Shown piece by piece: positions 16,667-24,894 of a stretch of 32,137 bases of DNA. The translations under genes were made by a program, and so were the position numbers. The stretch lies in assembly GCA_002407045.1 (NCBI GenBank), contig DHKB01000015.1:1-32137 (forward strand), written 5' to 3'. Position 1 is the first letter of the stretch; every line of letters begins with the position of its first letter. Below the pieces are notes generated by a model that did not search any database, was not told the origin of the DNA, and saw only the letters and a program-made list of their open reading frames with translations. Origin of the DNA: Candidatus Bruticola papionis. Its GTDB lineage: Bacteria; Vulcanimicrobiota; Xenobia; Xenobiales; Xenobiaceae.

Positions 16667-18151
16667 CTAGTTTTCTCTGCCCTTAACAACAGACAAGCCA
16701 TAGAAGAAAATAAAACCGGGCACTAGCAAGCACAAAACAGAAGCCAGAGTCCAGAAAGCCTGCTTAGAAAGCATTAAAGGCTCACTATTTTCGTCTTTAG
16801 CACGAATAGCCGCCGTATCGTTGCTACCACCGAGCCAAGCGAACATATTCATCACTAAGTCTTTATTAGTAAACTGACTAGCGTCAAATAATTCGTTAGA
16901 CATAAAATCGGCGTCACCGGCAAAAATGGCACGACATTTTTTGTTTTTAGCTTCTTTACCTTGCTCAGCTTTAGGATTATTGTCAGCGGCATCTTTGGCT
17001 AAACCGGCCTTGGTTTCAGCTACAGAGCGCTCTACTACCTGAATAATAGGAATCTCTTCACCTTGGCGAGCAGGCACAATTCGGCCGCCTTTTTCTTGGC
17101 TAATTTCAGCTAAATCACAAGCTAAAGCGGTGACGTCACTCTTAACTAAAGCGGTACGCTCCAAAGTGGGATCGGCCTTTTTGCTCTGATCGACTGGACA
17201 CACAGTCTTAAAGATGCACGGTAAGCGCATTCCCTTGGTAATGGGGTTAGTAAAGTCGAAAACGTTGCTCATAACAAAGATGGGTTCCACATCAGCTCCC
17301 ATTTGAGCCATTTTCGGATCGATAAGTAAAAGATCGGAAGAATCGACACCATAAGTATTTAAAAGCCAATCGTAAGCTTTTTTAGGTGTATCCATCTCCA
17401 GAGCGAAAAAGATATTGCCACCATTTTTAAGCCAACTTTGCAAGGCGCTCTTTTCATTATCCAATAGAGCTACTTTAGGAGCAACAATAACCAAATTGGA
17501 CACTTCAGTCGGAACTTTATCAGCGCTCTTGCCTAAGGTCAACTCCTCTACTTTGTATCCCTCGGCCAATAAGTTTTTCTTCAGCTTCGACATAGAAAGC
17601 ACATCTTTATCAAAGCCGCGCTCACCATGACCTTGCAAGAAGTGAATGGTACTCTTATTTTCGTCTGTCAAAGAAATAATCAGGCTGGTGACGCCCTCTT
17701 CACTGACATCGTAAAGATTCTCTGTCTTACCTTCGTATTTGACGATAATGTCGCCAACAGCTCTAGCGCCTTTCTTCTGAGCTTCCACGGGATTTTTGCG
17801 TGGATCGACAAAGCTGTAAGCGATTTTGTCACCGCCAATATTTTTATAATTGCGCAAGACATTTTCTATGCGACTATGCTCTTCATCATTAGAATCGGAG
17901 ATGAAGATATAAAAATGCATCGGACTCTTAAGCTTCTTTACAGTTTGCTCCGTAAAAGGAGACAAAGTGAAGCGCTTTTGAGCAGTCAGATCATAAGTAA
18001 AGACGTTATTGTTGGAAACGACCAAAACTAACAGCAAAGCGACTACAGCCAAGGCTACCGCCGCAATTCCTTGCAAGGCCAAATTAAGTTTGTAGCGGTC
18101 GTTGCTCCGACTCGTTTCGGATACAGACTCTGCATTAATTCTTTTGCTCAT
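16667..18151 (-). CDS. GldG-like auxiliary component of an ABC transporter
   Basis: This 494-residue protein has a membrane helix near each end (about 25-47 and 463-486) and a large extracytoplasmic domain between. The segment LTAQKRFTLSPFT at 55-67 and the FLQGHGER stretch at 171-178 are hallmarks of GldG/DUF7088-type proteins, which accompany ABC-2 permeases. In Bacteroidetes GldA, GldF and GldG are needed for gliding. In other phyla, related clusters occur without gliding, so motility should not be assumed. It starts 6 bases after the permease stop. A Lys/Ala/Asn-rich insert is at about 383-408. Confidence 0.85.
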   Translation of the reverse strand: MSKRINAESVSETSRSNDRYKLNLALQGIAAVALAVVALLLVLVVSNNNVFTYDLTAQKRFTLSPFTEQTVKKLKSPMHFYIFISDSNDEEHSRIENVLRNYKNIGGDKIAYSFVDPRKNPVEAQKKGARAVGDIIVKYEGKTENLYDVSEEGVTSLIISLTDENKSTIHFLQGHGERGFDKDVLSMSKLKKNLLAEGYKVEELTLGKSADKVPTEVSNLVIVAPKVALLDNEKSALQSWLKNGGNIFFALEMDTPKKAYDWLLNTYGVDSSDLLLIDPKMAQMGADVEPIFVMSNVFDFTNPITKGMRLPCIFKTVCPVDQSKKADPTLERTALVKSDVTALACDLAEISQEKGGRIVPARQGEEIPIIQVVERSVAETKAGLAKDAADNNPKAEQGKEAKNKKCRAIFAGDADFMSNELFDASQFTNKDLVMNMFAWLGGSNDTAAIRAKDENSEPLMLSKQAFWTLASVLCLLVPGFIFFYGLSVVKGREN

Positions 18152-18157
18152 ATCAGC

Positions 18158-18904
18158 TTAACCTTTCCATTTGCGGCTTTCTAAAAAGCGCACTGTCAAG
18201 AATAAGAAAAAGGCGGTCAGAGCCACATAGTAAATAACGTCTTGGCTATTCAATACGCCTTTAGCCAGATTTTCGATATGGCCGAAAATCGAAAGTTGTC
18301 CGAAAAACTCGGTATAGGGTGCGCTCTTGTCAGGAATGGCTAAGAACCACAGACAAAGCAACAAACCGTAATTAAAAGCGGAAGCGGTCAGCTGGCTGTT
18401 AGTGACGCTAGAAGTAAAAATTCCCATAGAAACCATAGCGCAAGCGACCAAAACTAAAGCTAAATAACCACAGAGTAAAACCGGCCACTCGATAGTGCAA
18501 TTAAATCCCAAATAGAAGAAAGTAAGGGAAGAAAAAGCCAGCATAATGCACACAACAACTAAAGCGGCTAAGAATTTGCCCCAAACGATTTGCCACTCGG
18601 ATATAGGATAAGTAAAGAGCAAATCCAGAGTACCGGAGCGTTTGTCTTCAGAGAAAGAACGCATGGTCAGCAAGGGTAAGAAAAACATCATCATTACAGC
18701 TATACTCTGCACCATAGGAGGCAGGAAATAGGTGTTGATATTGCATGGCATACCACCTTGCATGGCCGAGGCGGACATGTCGGCATAAGCGCCGACGCCT
18801 AAGAGCATAAACATGCCAATAATGAACAAAAAGGCGGCAATCAGCGACCAGGCTAAGAGCGAACCGAAGTAGGCTTTTATTTCACGATAAAAAATTGCGC
18901 CCAT
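18158..18904 (-). CDS. ABC-2 family permease, GldF-like
   Basis: The 248-residue protein has about six membrane helices and the ABC-2 layout: an N-terminal amphipathic stretch (FYREIKAYFGSLLAW), then the MRSFSEDKRSGTLDLLFTYP region at about 81-100 which is typical of GldF/NosY-like permeases. It probably forms the membrane channel for the ATPase encoded just upstream. The ATPase stop and this start share one base (TAATG), so translation is coupled. The transported substrate cannot be told from sequence. Confidence 0.92.
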   Translation of the reverse strand: MGAIFYREIKAYFGSLLAWSLIAAFLFIIGMFMLLGVGAYADMSASAMQGGMPCNINTYFLPPMVQSIAVMMMFFLPLLTMRSFSEDKRSGTLDLLFTYPISEWQIVWGKFLAALVVVCIMLAFSSLTFFYLGFNCTIEWPVLLCGYLALVLVACAMVSMGIFTSSVTNSQLTASAFNYGLLLCLWFLAIPDKSAPYTEFFGQLSIFGHIENLAKGVLNSQDVIYYVALTAFFLFLTVRFLESRKWKG

Positions 18905-20034
18905 TACTTTTCTTCCTCTTCTTTTTTCTCTGTCTGTTGAGCATTTTGGCCTTCAGCTTTACTTTCAGACTCGCTAACTTTGTCTTTTTCGGCAGTAGCT
19001 GTATCCTTTTGGGCTGTAGAGTCGCCATTTTCCTTAGCTTCTTCAGCGACTTCACTTTCATGCTCTTTGACTAAATTGATAAAGACATCTTCCAAAGAGA
19101 TGCGCTCATCTTGCATACCGTAAATTTCCCAATTTTTGTTATTAAAAACATGGGAAATTTCACGGCGCACAGTTAAGCTGTCTTTGGGAGCTTCTACAGT
19201 AAAAGTAAACAACGGCAACTTGGAGTTGGCTAAAGATTCACTTCCGTGATTGACAACATTAGTAATACCTTCCAGGCTACGCAAAACTTCCATAACCTCA
19301 TCTTGGGAAGGGGCCAAAACTTGAATTTTTAGGCCGGTGCTTTTTTGTACTCTGCTTTCCAAATTGGCCGGCGTATCGGCAGCGACCAAATTGCCATGAT
19401 CCAAAATACACACTTTGTTGCAAGTAAGAGCAACTTCGGAAAGAATATGAGTGGAAAGAATAATAGTAGACTGTCCAGCTAAGCTAATAATAAGTTCTCG
19501 GAAATTTTTAATTTGTTCCGGGTCTAAGCCTACAGAAGGCTCATCCAAAATAAGTACCGGCGGTTCGTTGATAATAGCTTGAGCTAAGCCTACACGCTGA
19601 CGATAGCCGCGGGAAACCGTGCGAATCAACTGATTAGCCACATTTTCTAAGCTGCAGCGAGTCAAAGTCTTTTTTATGGCTCCATCTATATCTAAATGAG
19701 CCATACCTTTAGCACGAGCCACAAAGTACAAATACTCAGACACGGTCATGTCAGTATAAACGGGTACATTTTCTGGCATAAAGCCAATAGAACGGCGCAC
19801 CCCTAAGCTATCTTCCATAACGTCATAGCCATTAACTGTGGCCGTACCTGAAGTAGGCGGATAGAAGCACGTAAGCATCTTCATTGTAGTGGTTTTTCCA
19901 GCGGCATTAGGCCCTAAAAAGCCCATAATTTCGCCTTTTTCCACTTCGAAAGACAGTTTATTCACCGCCACGCGTTTACCGAAAGTTTTAGTCAGGCCTT
20001 TCGCCTTTATTATGTAATCTTTAGATTCTGCCAT
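18904..20034 (-). CDS. ABC transporter ATP-binding protein, GldA-like
   Basis: The ATPase has Walker A GPNAAGKTT (41-49; Ala where Gly is commoner), a Q-loop region GFMPENVPVY, signature SRGYRQR (141-147), Walker B LILDEP (161-166) and the switch His196. The signature is the SKGYRQR-type variant of GldA-like proteins rather than LSGGQ. The core ends near residue 325, and a tail of about 50 residues rich in Glu, Lys, Ala and Gln follows, which is unusual and probably disordered. It is the first gene of the operon ATPase-permease-GldG-DUF4340-mgtE. A GGAG lies about 12 bases before the ATG at 20034. It powers the ABC-2 permease from the cytoplasmic face. Confidence 0.93.
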   Translation of the reverse strand: MAESKDYIIKAKGLTKTFGKRVAVNKLSFEVEKGEIMGFLGPNAAGKTTTMKMLTCFYPPTSGTATVNGYDVMEDSLGVRRSIGFMPENVPVYTDMTVSEYLYFVARAKGMAHLDIDGAIKKTLTRCSLENVANQLIRTVSRGYRQRVGLAQAIINEPPVLILDEPSVGLDPEQIKNFRELIISLAGQSTIILSTHILSEVALTCNKVCILDHGNLVAADTPANLESRVQKSTGLKIQVLAPSQDEVMEVLRSLEGITNVVNHGSESLANSKLPLFTFTVEAPKDSLTVRREISHVFNNKNWEIYGMQDERISLEDVFINLVKEHESEVAEEAKENGDSTAQKDTATAEKDKVSESESKAEGQNAQQTEKKEEEEK

Positions 20035-20464
20035 ATAAAATATAGTCTCCGCAAATTTCTGACCAATGAATTTAGCTTTTGTTTTCGAGCTTTAGAAAAT
20101 CGGCAAAAACTTCAAGCGTCGTTCGGCAGTCTTCCCGGCTGTTCGTCTAAAAAGCCGTCGGCAACTTAAGAGCTGAATTTACAGCTTAGTTTCTCGTCAC
20201 TTTATTTTTTCTCTCCCTCAACCGGGCACTGCTTGTATAAAAAACAAAATGTTCGGAAAGATCCGATTTGCAATCAAATCTCCCAACTTTCGGGGAAGAG
20301 CGCCTTCCCTTCTGCGAAATTGGCTCTCTTACCTTCCAAGAGATTTCCTCCTAGGCTTGGCAGGGGAAGGCAAAAGCTAACAAGAAGTGCCACCGAATCC
20401 TGCGGCTGAAAGCAAGCAAAAAAAATGCTACAGCCGCCAAATTCGTGCGAGAAAGGGTATCACA
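20035..20464. other. Divergent intergenic region between the ABC operon and the kinase operon
   Basis: About 430 bases must hold the promoters of both outward-facing operons. Visible structure is AGCTG-AATTTA-CAGCT near 20170, a perfect GATTTG-CAAT-CAAATC hairpin at 20265-20280, and an AT-rich box TATAAA near 20236 without a good -35 partner. I cannot place either promoter confidently. No repeated DnaA boxes are seen, so I do not call an origin although gene orientation switches here. Confidence 0.45.
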
Positions 20465-21424
20465 GTGCCAGCTTTGCTTCCTATGGGAAGCAATCTCCGC
20501 AACCGCTACCGGATTCAAAGTCCCATAACTCAAACCAAATATTGCAACTTGTATATTGCTCAAGATGCACACCTTACAGGGAAGTTTTGGTTGGTTAAAG
20601 AGATAGGAATCTACGGATTTGCTCCCGGAGATCGCTCAAAATTGAGCCAAATGTTCCAAGCAGAAGCCTATCAGGCCTCCGCCTTAGAACACGTATGCCT
20701 TCCGAAGCTGGTCGACTTCTTTGCCCAAGGTCAGTGTCTTTATATCGTACGCGAATTTATTAAGGGCTACGATTTGGCCTCTTTGCTGGCTATGCGTCGT
20801 ATTATTCCAGAACTCGACGTTATCAATGTTGGCATTCAGCTTTGCGATTTGCTCACTTACTTGCAAAGTAAGGGTTTTATAGGCGGAATTGGCAGCAACT
20901 TAAAGCTTAGTAATATTGTTCTTCAAGCTGACGGTCGCATAGCCATGTTGGATATAGGATTCAAAACTATCAACGGCTTGCTAAAGGAAGACGGTGGAAT
21001 TGCTGCTTATCCTCCTCCGGAACAATTTACGGGCGCCTTCAGCAGTGATGGCAAACAACTCGTTTATATGGTGGGCTCTTTGCTTTACCATCTCCTGACC
21101 AATGTTAATCCGGCCTCCTCTACTTTTAACCAAACTCCTTTGGATACGCTGCGTCAGGGACTTTGCACTCCTACTAAAGCGGCTGTTACCAAATCGCTGC
21201 GCAATGATCCTCGCGATCGTTTCAGCAGTTTGAGCGATTTAAGAAACAGTTTAGCGAAAGCCTACCAAATGGCCGCCAAAAGAGCAGGCACCAATGCTAT
21301 GGTACCTATGGGAGCGGGGAATCAGCCTGGCGGGGCACCGAGTTGGCTTTGGATTTTGGGTATGATCTTTGCTTGCCTTATAGGCGGCGCTATGGTTGTG
21401 CTTTATCAAATGTTCCTCAAGTAA
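20465..21424 (+). CDS. Membrane-anchored pseudokinase (degenerate Hanks-type kinase domain)
   Basis: The frame is open from 20387, but the GTG at 20465 has AAAGGG 7 bases upstream and gives a sensible 319-residue protein starting just before the kinase fold. The kinase order is recognisable: VAIK-like LVKEI (Lys at residue 45), FQAEAYQ of helix C, HRDLKPSN replaced by GSNLKLSN (143-150), DFG as DIG (163-165) and an APE-like PPPEQF. The glycine-rich loop is absent and the catalytic Asp of HRD is Asn145, so phosphotransfer is very unlikely. A single membrane helix lies at about 294-315 with almost nothing after it, so the domain faces the cytoplasm. It is followed after 67 bases by an active-looking kinase. 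Inferred role: regulator or scaffold of that kinase. Confidence 0.85.
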   Translation: MPALLPMGSNLRNRYRIQSPITQTKYCNLYIAQDAHLTGKFWLVKEIGIYGFAPGDRSKLSQMFQAEAYQASALEHVCLPKLVDFFAQGQCLYIVREFIKGYDLASLLAMRRIIPELDVINVGIQLCDLLTYLQSKGFIGGIGSNLKLSNIVLQADGRIAMLDIGFKTINGLLKEDGGIAAYPPPEQFTGAFSSDGKQLVYMVGSLLYHLLTNVNPASSTFNQTPLDTLRQGLCTPTKAAVTKSLRNDPRDRFSSLSDLRNSLAKAYQMAAKRAGTNAMVPMGAGNQPGGAPSWLWILGMIFACLIGGAMVVLYQMFLK

Positions 21425-21491
21425 CGGATATGCCGCCTTCTGTTTTTATATATAATTTTTTTGCAGAAATACGCTTTTGTCAGGAGACTGA

Positions 21492-24197
21492 ATGTTAAGC
21501 CCGGGCGCCATAATAGGAACATGCTATAAGGTCATCCGCCTTTTGGGGCAAGGCGGCATGAGCAATATTTATATTTGTGAAGAACTGTCTCCCTCCGGTT
21601 CTCCCTCAGGCCAAGTTTGGGCTGTCAAAGAATTTACAGCTACCTATGCAGATCCTCGAGAGCAACAAGCGGCTTTAGCCAATTTCCAGAGAGAAGCCTA
21701 TTTGCTAGGCCAGCTTTCTCATCCTAATTTGCCTAAAATCCGAGACTATTTCCAATTCCAAGGCAAGTATTATTTGGCTATGGAATACTTGCAAGGCTCA
21801 GATTTGGGCAAAATCTTGGAGCGAGAAGGCTCCTTACCGGAATTAAAAGTGGCCGATTTAGGCTTGCAAATGACCACTGTGCTCTATTATTTGCATTGTC
21901 AAAAGCCTACGCCGATTATTTTTCGCGACGTTAAGCCCAGCAATATCATTATATGCGAAGGCAAGATAAAACTTATCGATTTCGGCATTGCCCGCCTCTT
22001 TACACCTGGTAAGCGCGGCGACACTATGCGTATAGGTTCTCCCGGCTATGCCCCTCCAGAGCAATATGCTGGCCAGACCGATTTACGTTCTGACATATAC
22101 GCTCTAGGTATGACTTTGCACCAGTGTCTAACTGGCCAAGACCCAACGCTCTCCCCCAACCCTTTTGTAGTAGCTCCCGTTTTAAGTTTAAAGCCACAAG
22201 TTTCTCCGGAACTGGCCGCTATTATCCAAAAAGCCATCGAGCTCATTCCCGAAAAGCGCTATCAAAGTATGCTGGAAATGAAAGAGGACTTGCGTCGCTT
22301 TTTAAAAGTTGGACGCAGCAGTTCACCTTTAAGTGCTGCCAGTTCAACTATTACCAGTTCGGCTATTTCTTCTGGGACAGTTCCTTCTAGCCAGCCTTCA
22401 GTGGCAGTATCTGCGCCTTCAATGGCAGCCCCCAGCCAAGCTTCAGTTGCCCAAACAACGAGCAATTCTCAAGCTTCTTCCTCTGTGCTGCCCATTCCTG
22501 CCGCAGCCGAAAGTCCCGACGTTGCTACATTCACTGTTTCCACCGCAAATCCACATAAAGGTGGCACCAGCGTAGTCTCGCCTTCAGCTCTTTTCCCCGC
22601 CCCAAGTTCTTCTGCCTCTACCAGTTCTGGAGCGACCTCTACCACTTCTGCGGCCTCTCTAAATAGATCTAATGCTCCTACGGTGCCCAATTTTGGCCCT
22701 CCAGTCATAGTTCCAGTTGATGACGACGAAGTGCCCGGTGCCTGGAAAAGCAACCTCATCAAGTTTTTTGTAGGCTTGGCCTCTTGGGGCTTTTTAGCAG
22801 CGGCTTGTGCTGTAGTATTTGGCCTCGTTCATATCAACTTGCCCAATTTACACGAGCCTTTTAACTCCAGACGGGCCGTTTTATGGCAATCTATTCAACC
22901 TTTCACTAAAGATTTAAGCCCAGACAATTATAGTGACGTCTATAAATACACAATCAACCGTCTAAAAGCTGCTGAAATTTTAGAGTCTAGAATCCAAGCT
23001 GAACCTCACGATTTCTTGGCTAAAGCTTTGAAGCATAATGTGAACAACTTAATTTGTGAGCGTTACTCCTCTTTCGTCGGTAACGCCGAATATGAGAAGC
23101 TTTATAAAGAGGATTTAGAGAAGATTGAAGCTGTTGTCGATCCTAGCGGTTTATATTTAGATAGTAAAACTCAAGCTTTTTTGCTTGGCCCGGACAATAC
23201 TATAAGTTTGATCTTGCCTAACGCCCAAGATACGGCCCACACAGACTTTCCTCTAGCTCGCGGTTCCCTAGCTGCTCAGGAAGTATTACAAAGTTGCACT
23301 ACCTCACAGGGCAAAGGGGTTATGATCAATCCAATTTTCAGCCCTAAATCACTATCCCTAAAGGATGTAGCTTATGCTCTAAATGAACAACTTTGCCAAG
23401 CTGCGCCTATTCCTAAAGCTGGACAGCTTAATTCACAAGTTGTTATAAGTGACTATGATGTAAGTAAAGCTTGGGCACACACTTCTGCAAGCGATTTCAG
23501 CCTTGCCCCGCAGTTGCAACCTCCGGCTTTATACTTTAATTTAAGCCAGAGTAGCAAATTGCCAAGCTTAGCGGAGCTTGTACAAGTTTCTATTCGCAAG
23601 TGCGCTTCTTCTGCTCCCGTCTTCATTTTGGAAAAAGGCTTTCTTTGTAAACTTACAACTCAAGACAAAACTTCTTGGCCAAAAAATTGCCACTTCATAA
23701 GCAATTGGCAAGAATTATCTGCTAGTAAACAGCCTGGTGGATTAGTCTTGATATCTCCCTCACAGCTGAAATCGGTTTTATCGTTGCCTTCTCAATATAA
23801 GGTAGCTATTGTGGTACCAACTCCAGCTACTGTCGCGAAACTAAGAACCTCTTTACCTGCAGAATGGATCGCTAAACAACGCGTGTCCATTTGGTCTTTA
23901 GCTTCATATCAACATCCCCACAAGCAAGCTTTGGCTATATTAAATTCTTCCTTGCTGGATGAACAGACTACAGCTGATCTTGCTAAACTGTACACAACCT
24001 TAAAAGCGGCTGACGCCTTTACTTTGGGAGCTTTGCATTTGCGCCAAGCACAAGGCTCTTTTTCTGGCTCTTTGGCCAACTACAATTTGGATAACGGAAC
24101 TTTCGCCCCCGTGAGTTGTCAAGTTTTTACTGTAACAGCTCGCAGCCTTCGCCCTGTCGTTTTCCCATCTCCGCGGCAGAGCAAACTCGAGGAGTAA
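21492..24197 (+). CDS. Transmembrane Ser/Thr protein kinase with large extracytoplasmic domain
   Basis: The 901-residue protein starts with a complete Hanks-type kinase domain (about 10-272): GQGGMS loop at 19-24, Lys46, FRDVKPSN at 144-151 with catalytic Asp146 (Phe replaces the usual His), DFG at 163-165, and GSPGYAPPEQY at 182-192. A Ser/Thr/Ala/Pro-rich linker of about 130 residues follows (about 275-405), then one membrane helix (about 424-448) and an extracytoplasmic region of about 450 residues. That region has no PASTA repeats. Its last part (around 840-890) loosely recalls the end of type 1 periplasmic-binding domains, which would suit ligand sensing, but this is weak. CAGGAG lies 5 bases before the ATG. 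It sits between a pseudokinase and an FHA protein. The Ser/Thr-rich linker may carry autophosphorylation sites. Confidence 0.93.
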   Translation: MLSPGAIIGTCYKVIRLLGQGGMSNIYICEELSPSGSPSGQVWAVKEFTATYADPREQQAALANFQREAYLLGQLSHPNLPKIRDYFQFQGKYYLAMEYLQGSDLGKILEREGSLPELKVADLGLQMTTVLYYLHCQKPTPIIFRDVKPSNIIICEGKIKLIDFGIARLFTPGKRGDTMRIGSPGYAPPEQYAGQTDLRSDIYALGMTLHQCLTGQDPTLSPNPFVVAPVLSLKPQVSPELAAIIQKAIELIPEKRYQSMLEMKEDLRRFLKVGRSSSPLSAASSTITSSAISSGTVPSSQPSVAVSAPSMAAPSQASVAQTTSNSQASSSVLPIPAAAESPDVATFTVSTANPHKGGTSVVSPSALFPAPSSSASTSSGATSTTSAASLNRSNAPTVPNFGPPVIVPVDDDEVPGAWKSNLIKFFVGLASWGFLAAACAVVFGLVHINLPNLHEPFNSRRAVLWQSIQPFTKDLSPDNYSDVYKYTINRLKAAEILESRIQAEPHDFLAKALKHNVNNLICERYSSFVGNAEYEKLYKEDLEKIEAVVDPSGLYLDSKTQAFLLGPDNTISLILPNAQDTAHTDFPLARGSLAAQEVLQSCTTSQGKGVMINPIFSPKSLSLKDVAYALNEQLCQAAPIPKAGQLNSQVVISDYDVSKAWAHTSASDFSLAPQLQPPALYFNLSQSSKLPSLAELVQVSIRKCASSAPVFILEKGFLCKLTTQDKTSWPKNCHFISNWQELSASKQPGGLVLISPSQLKSVLSLPSQYKVAIVVPTPATVAKLRTSLPAEWIAKQRVSIWSLASYQHPHKQALAILNSSLLDEQTTADLAKLYTTLKAADAFTLGALHLRQAQGSFSGSLANYNLDNGTFAPVSCQVFTVTARSLRPVVFPSPRQSKLEE

Positions 24198-24204
24198 CTT
24201 TAAG

Positions 24205-24891
24205 ATGGTTTTTAAGCACATTCTATATTGTCTAGTGGCTTTTATGACTAGCCTGGCCTTCGGTCTAATAATCGCACCGAGTTTGGCTCAAGCTTTGAAT
24301 TTGCCGCACAGCATGTTGGTTATCATCATATTGTCACTATTTGTAGCTTTGCTAGGTACGGTCATTTTCTATGGCGTGTCTCACAAACTCAAGAAAATAG
24401 CCGATGAAACCAGCGAGCCAGATCCTTCTTTGCAACAGCAATGGGCCTGGCTTAAACCTGCTGGAGTAGTAGCCCGTTCTCCTTATCCCATCAACAAAGA
24501 GCAAATTATTATAGGACGCGATATTTCTTCCGATATTCTTTTATGCAATGACTCTATTTCTCGCCGTCATGCGGAAGTAGTACGCTCAGCCGAAGGTTGG
24601 CGTGTCCGCGATTTGGGCAGCAGCAACGGTACTTTTGTCAACGGACAGCGCGTCGACGAAGTGCTTCTGGCTGAAGGTGATGTAATAACGTTGGGAGATG
24701 TAAACTTAACTTTTGAAGGGCCGCGCCGTCCCGTTCCTCAAAATGGCCCAGAGCCTGTCTCCAATATGCAACCTATCGATCCCCAAAGTCTCGGTTTGGA
24801 TACGGAAGTGCATACTATTCCCACTATTCCGGTGGGCCATCCCAGCACGCAAGTTTGGAATCCACGCGATCATTCAAACATGGAGCCATAA
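24205..24891 (+). CDS. Membrane protein with C-terminal FHA domain
   Basis: FHA domains bind phosphothreonine peptides. The 228-residue protein has two N-terminal membrane helices (about 5-25 and 36-58) and a cytoplasmic FHA domain at about 85-172. Its binding residues are intact: IIIGRD at 101-106, SRRH at 119-122 and DLGSSNGTFVNG at 137-148. A Pro-rich tail of about 55 residues follows, containing several Thr. The gene starts 7 bases after the kinase stop, with GAGGAG inside the kinase's last codons. Position makes it the probable reader or substrate of that kinase at the membrane. Confidence 0.95.
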   Translation: MVFKHILYCLVAFMTSLAFGLIIAPSLAQALNLPHSMLVIIILSLFVALLGTVIFYGVSHKLKKIADETSEPDPSLQQQWAWLKPAGVVARSPYPINKEQIIIGRDISSDILLCNDSISRRHAEVVRSAEGWRVRDLGSSNGTFVNGQRVDEVLLAEGDVITLGDVNLTFEGPRRPVPQNGPEPVSNMQPIDPQSLGLDTEVHTIPTIPVGHPSTQVWNPRDHSNMEP

Positions 24892-24894
24892 AAA

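Noticed and set aside
16667..20034. Gliding motility locus
   Set aside because: GldA/F/G-like sets occur in many non-gliding phyla, and no other gliding or type IX secretion genes are here.
20035..20464. Replication origin at the strand switch
   Set aside because: Gene direction changes here, but no DnaA boxes, dnaA or dnaN are present; a divergent promoter region explains it.
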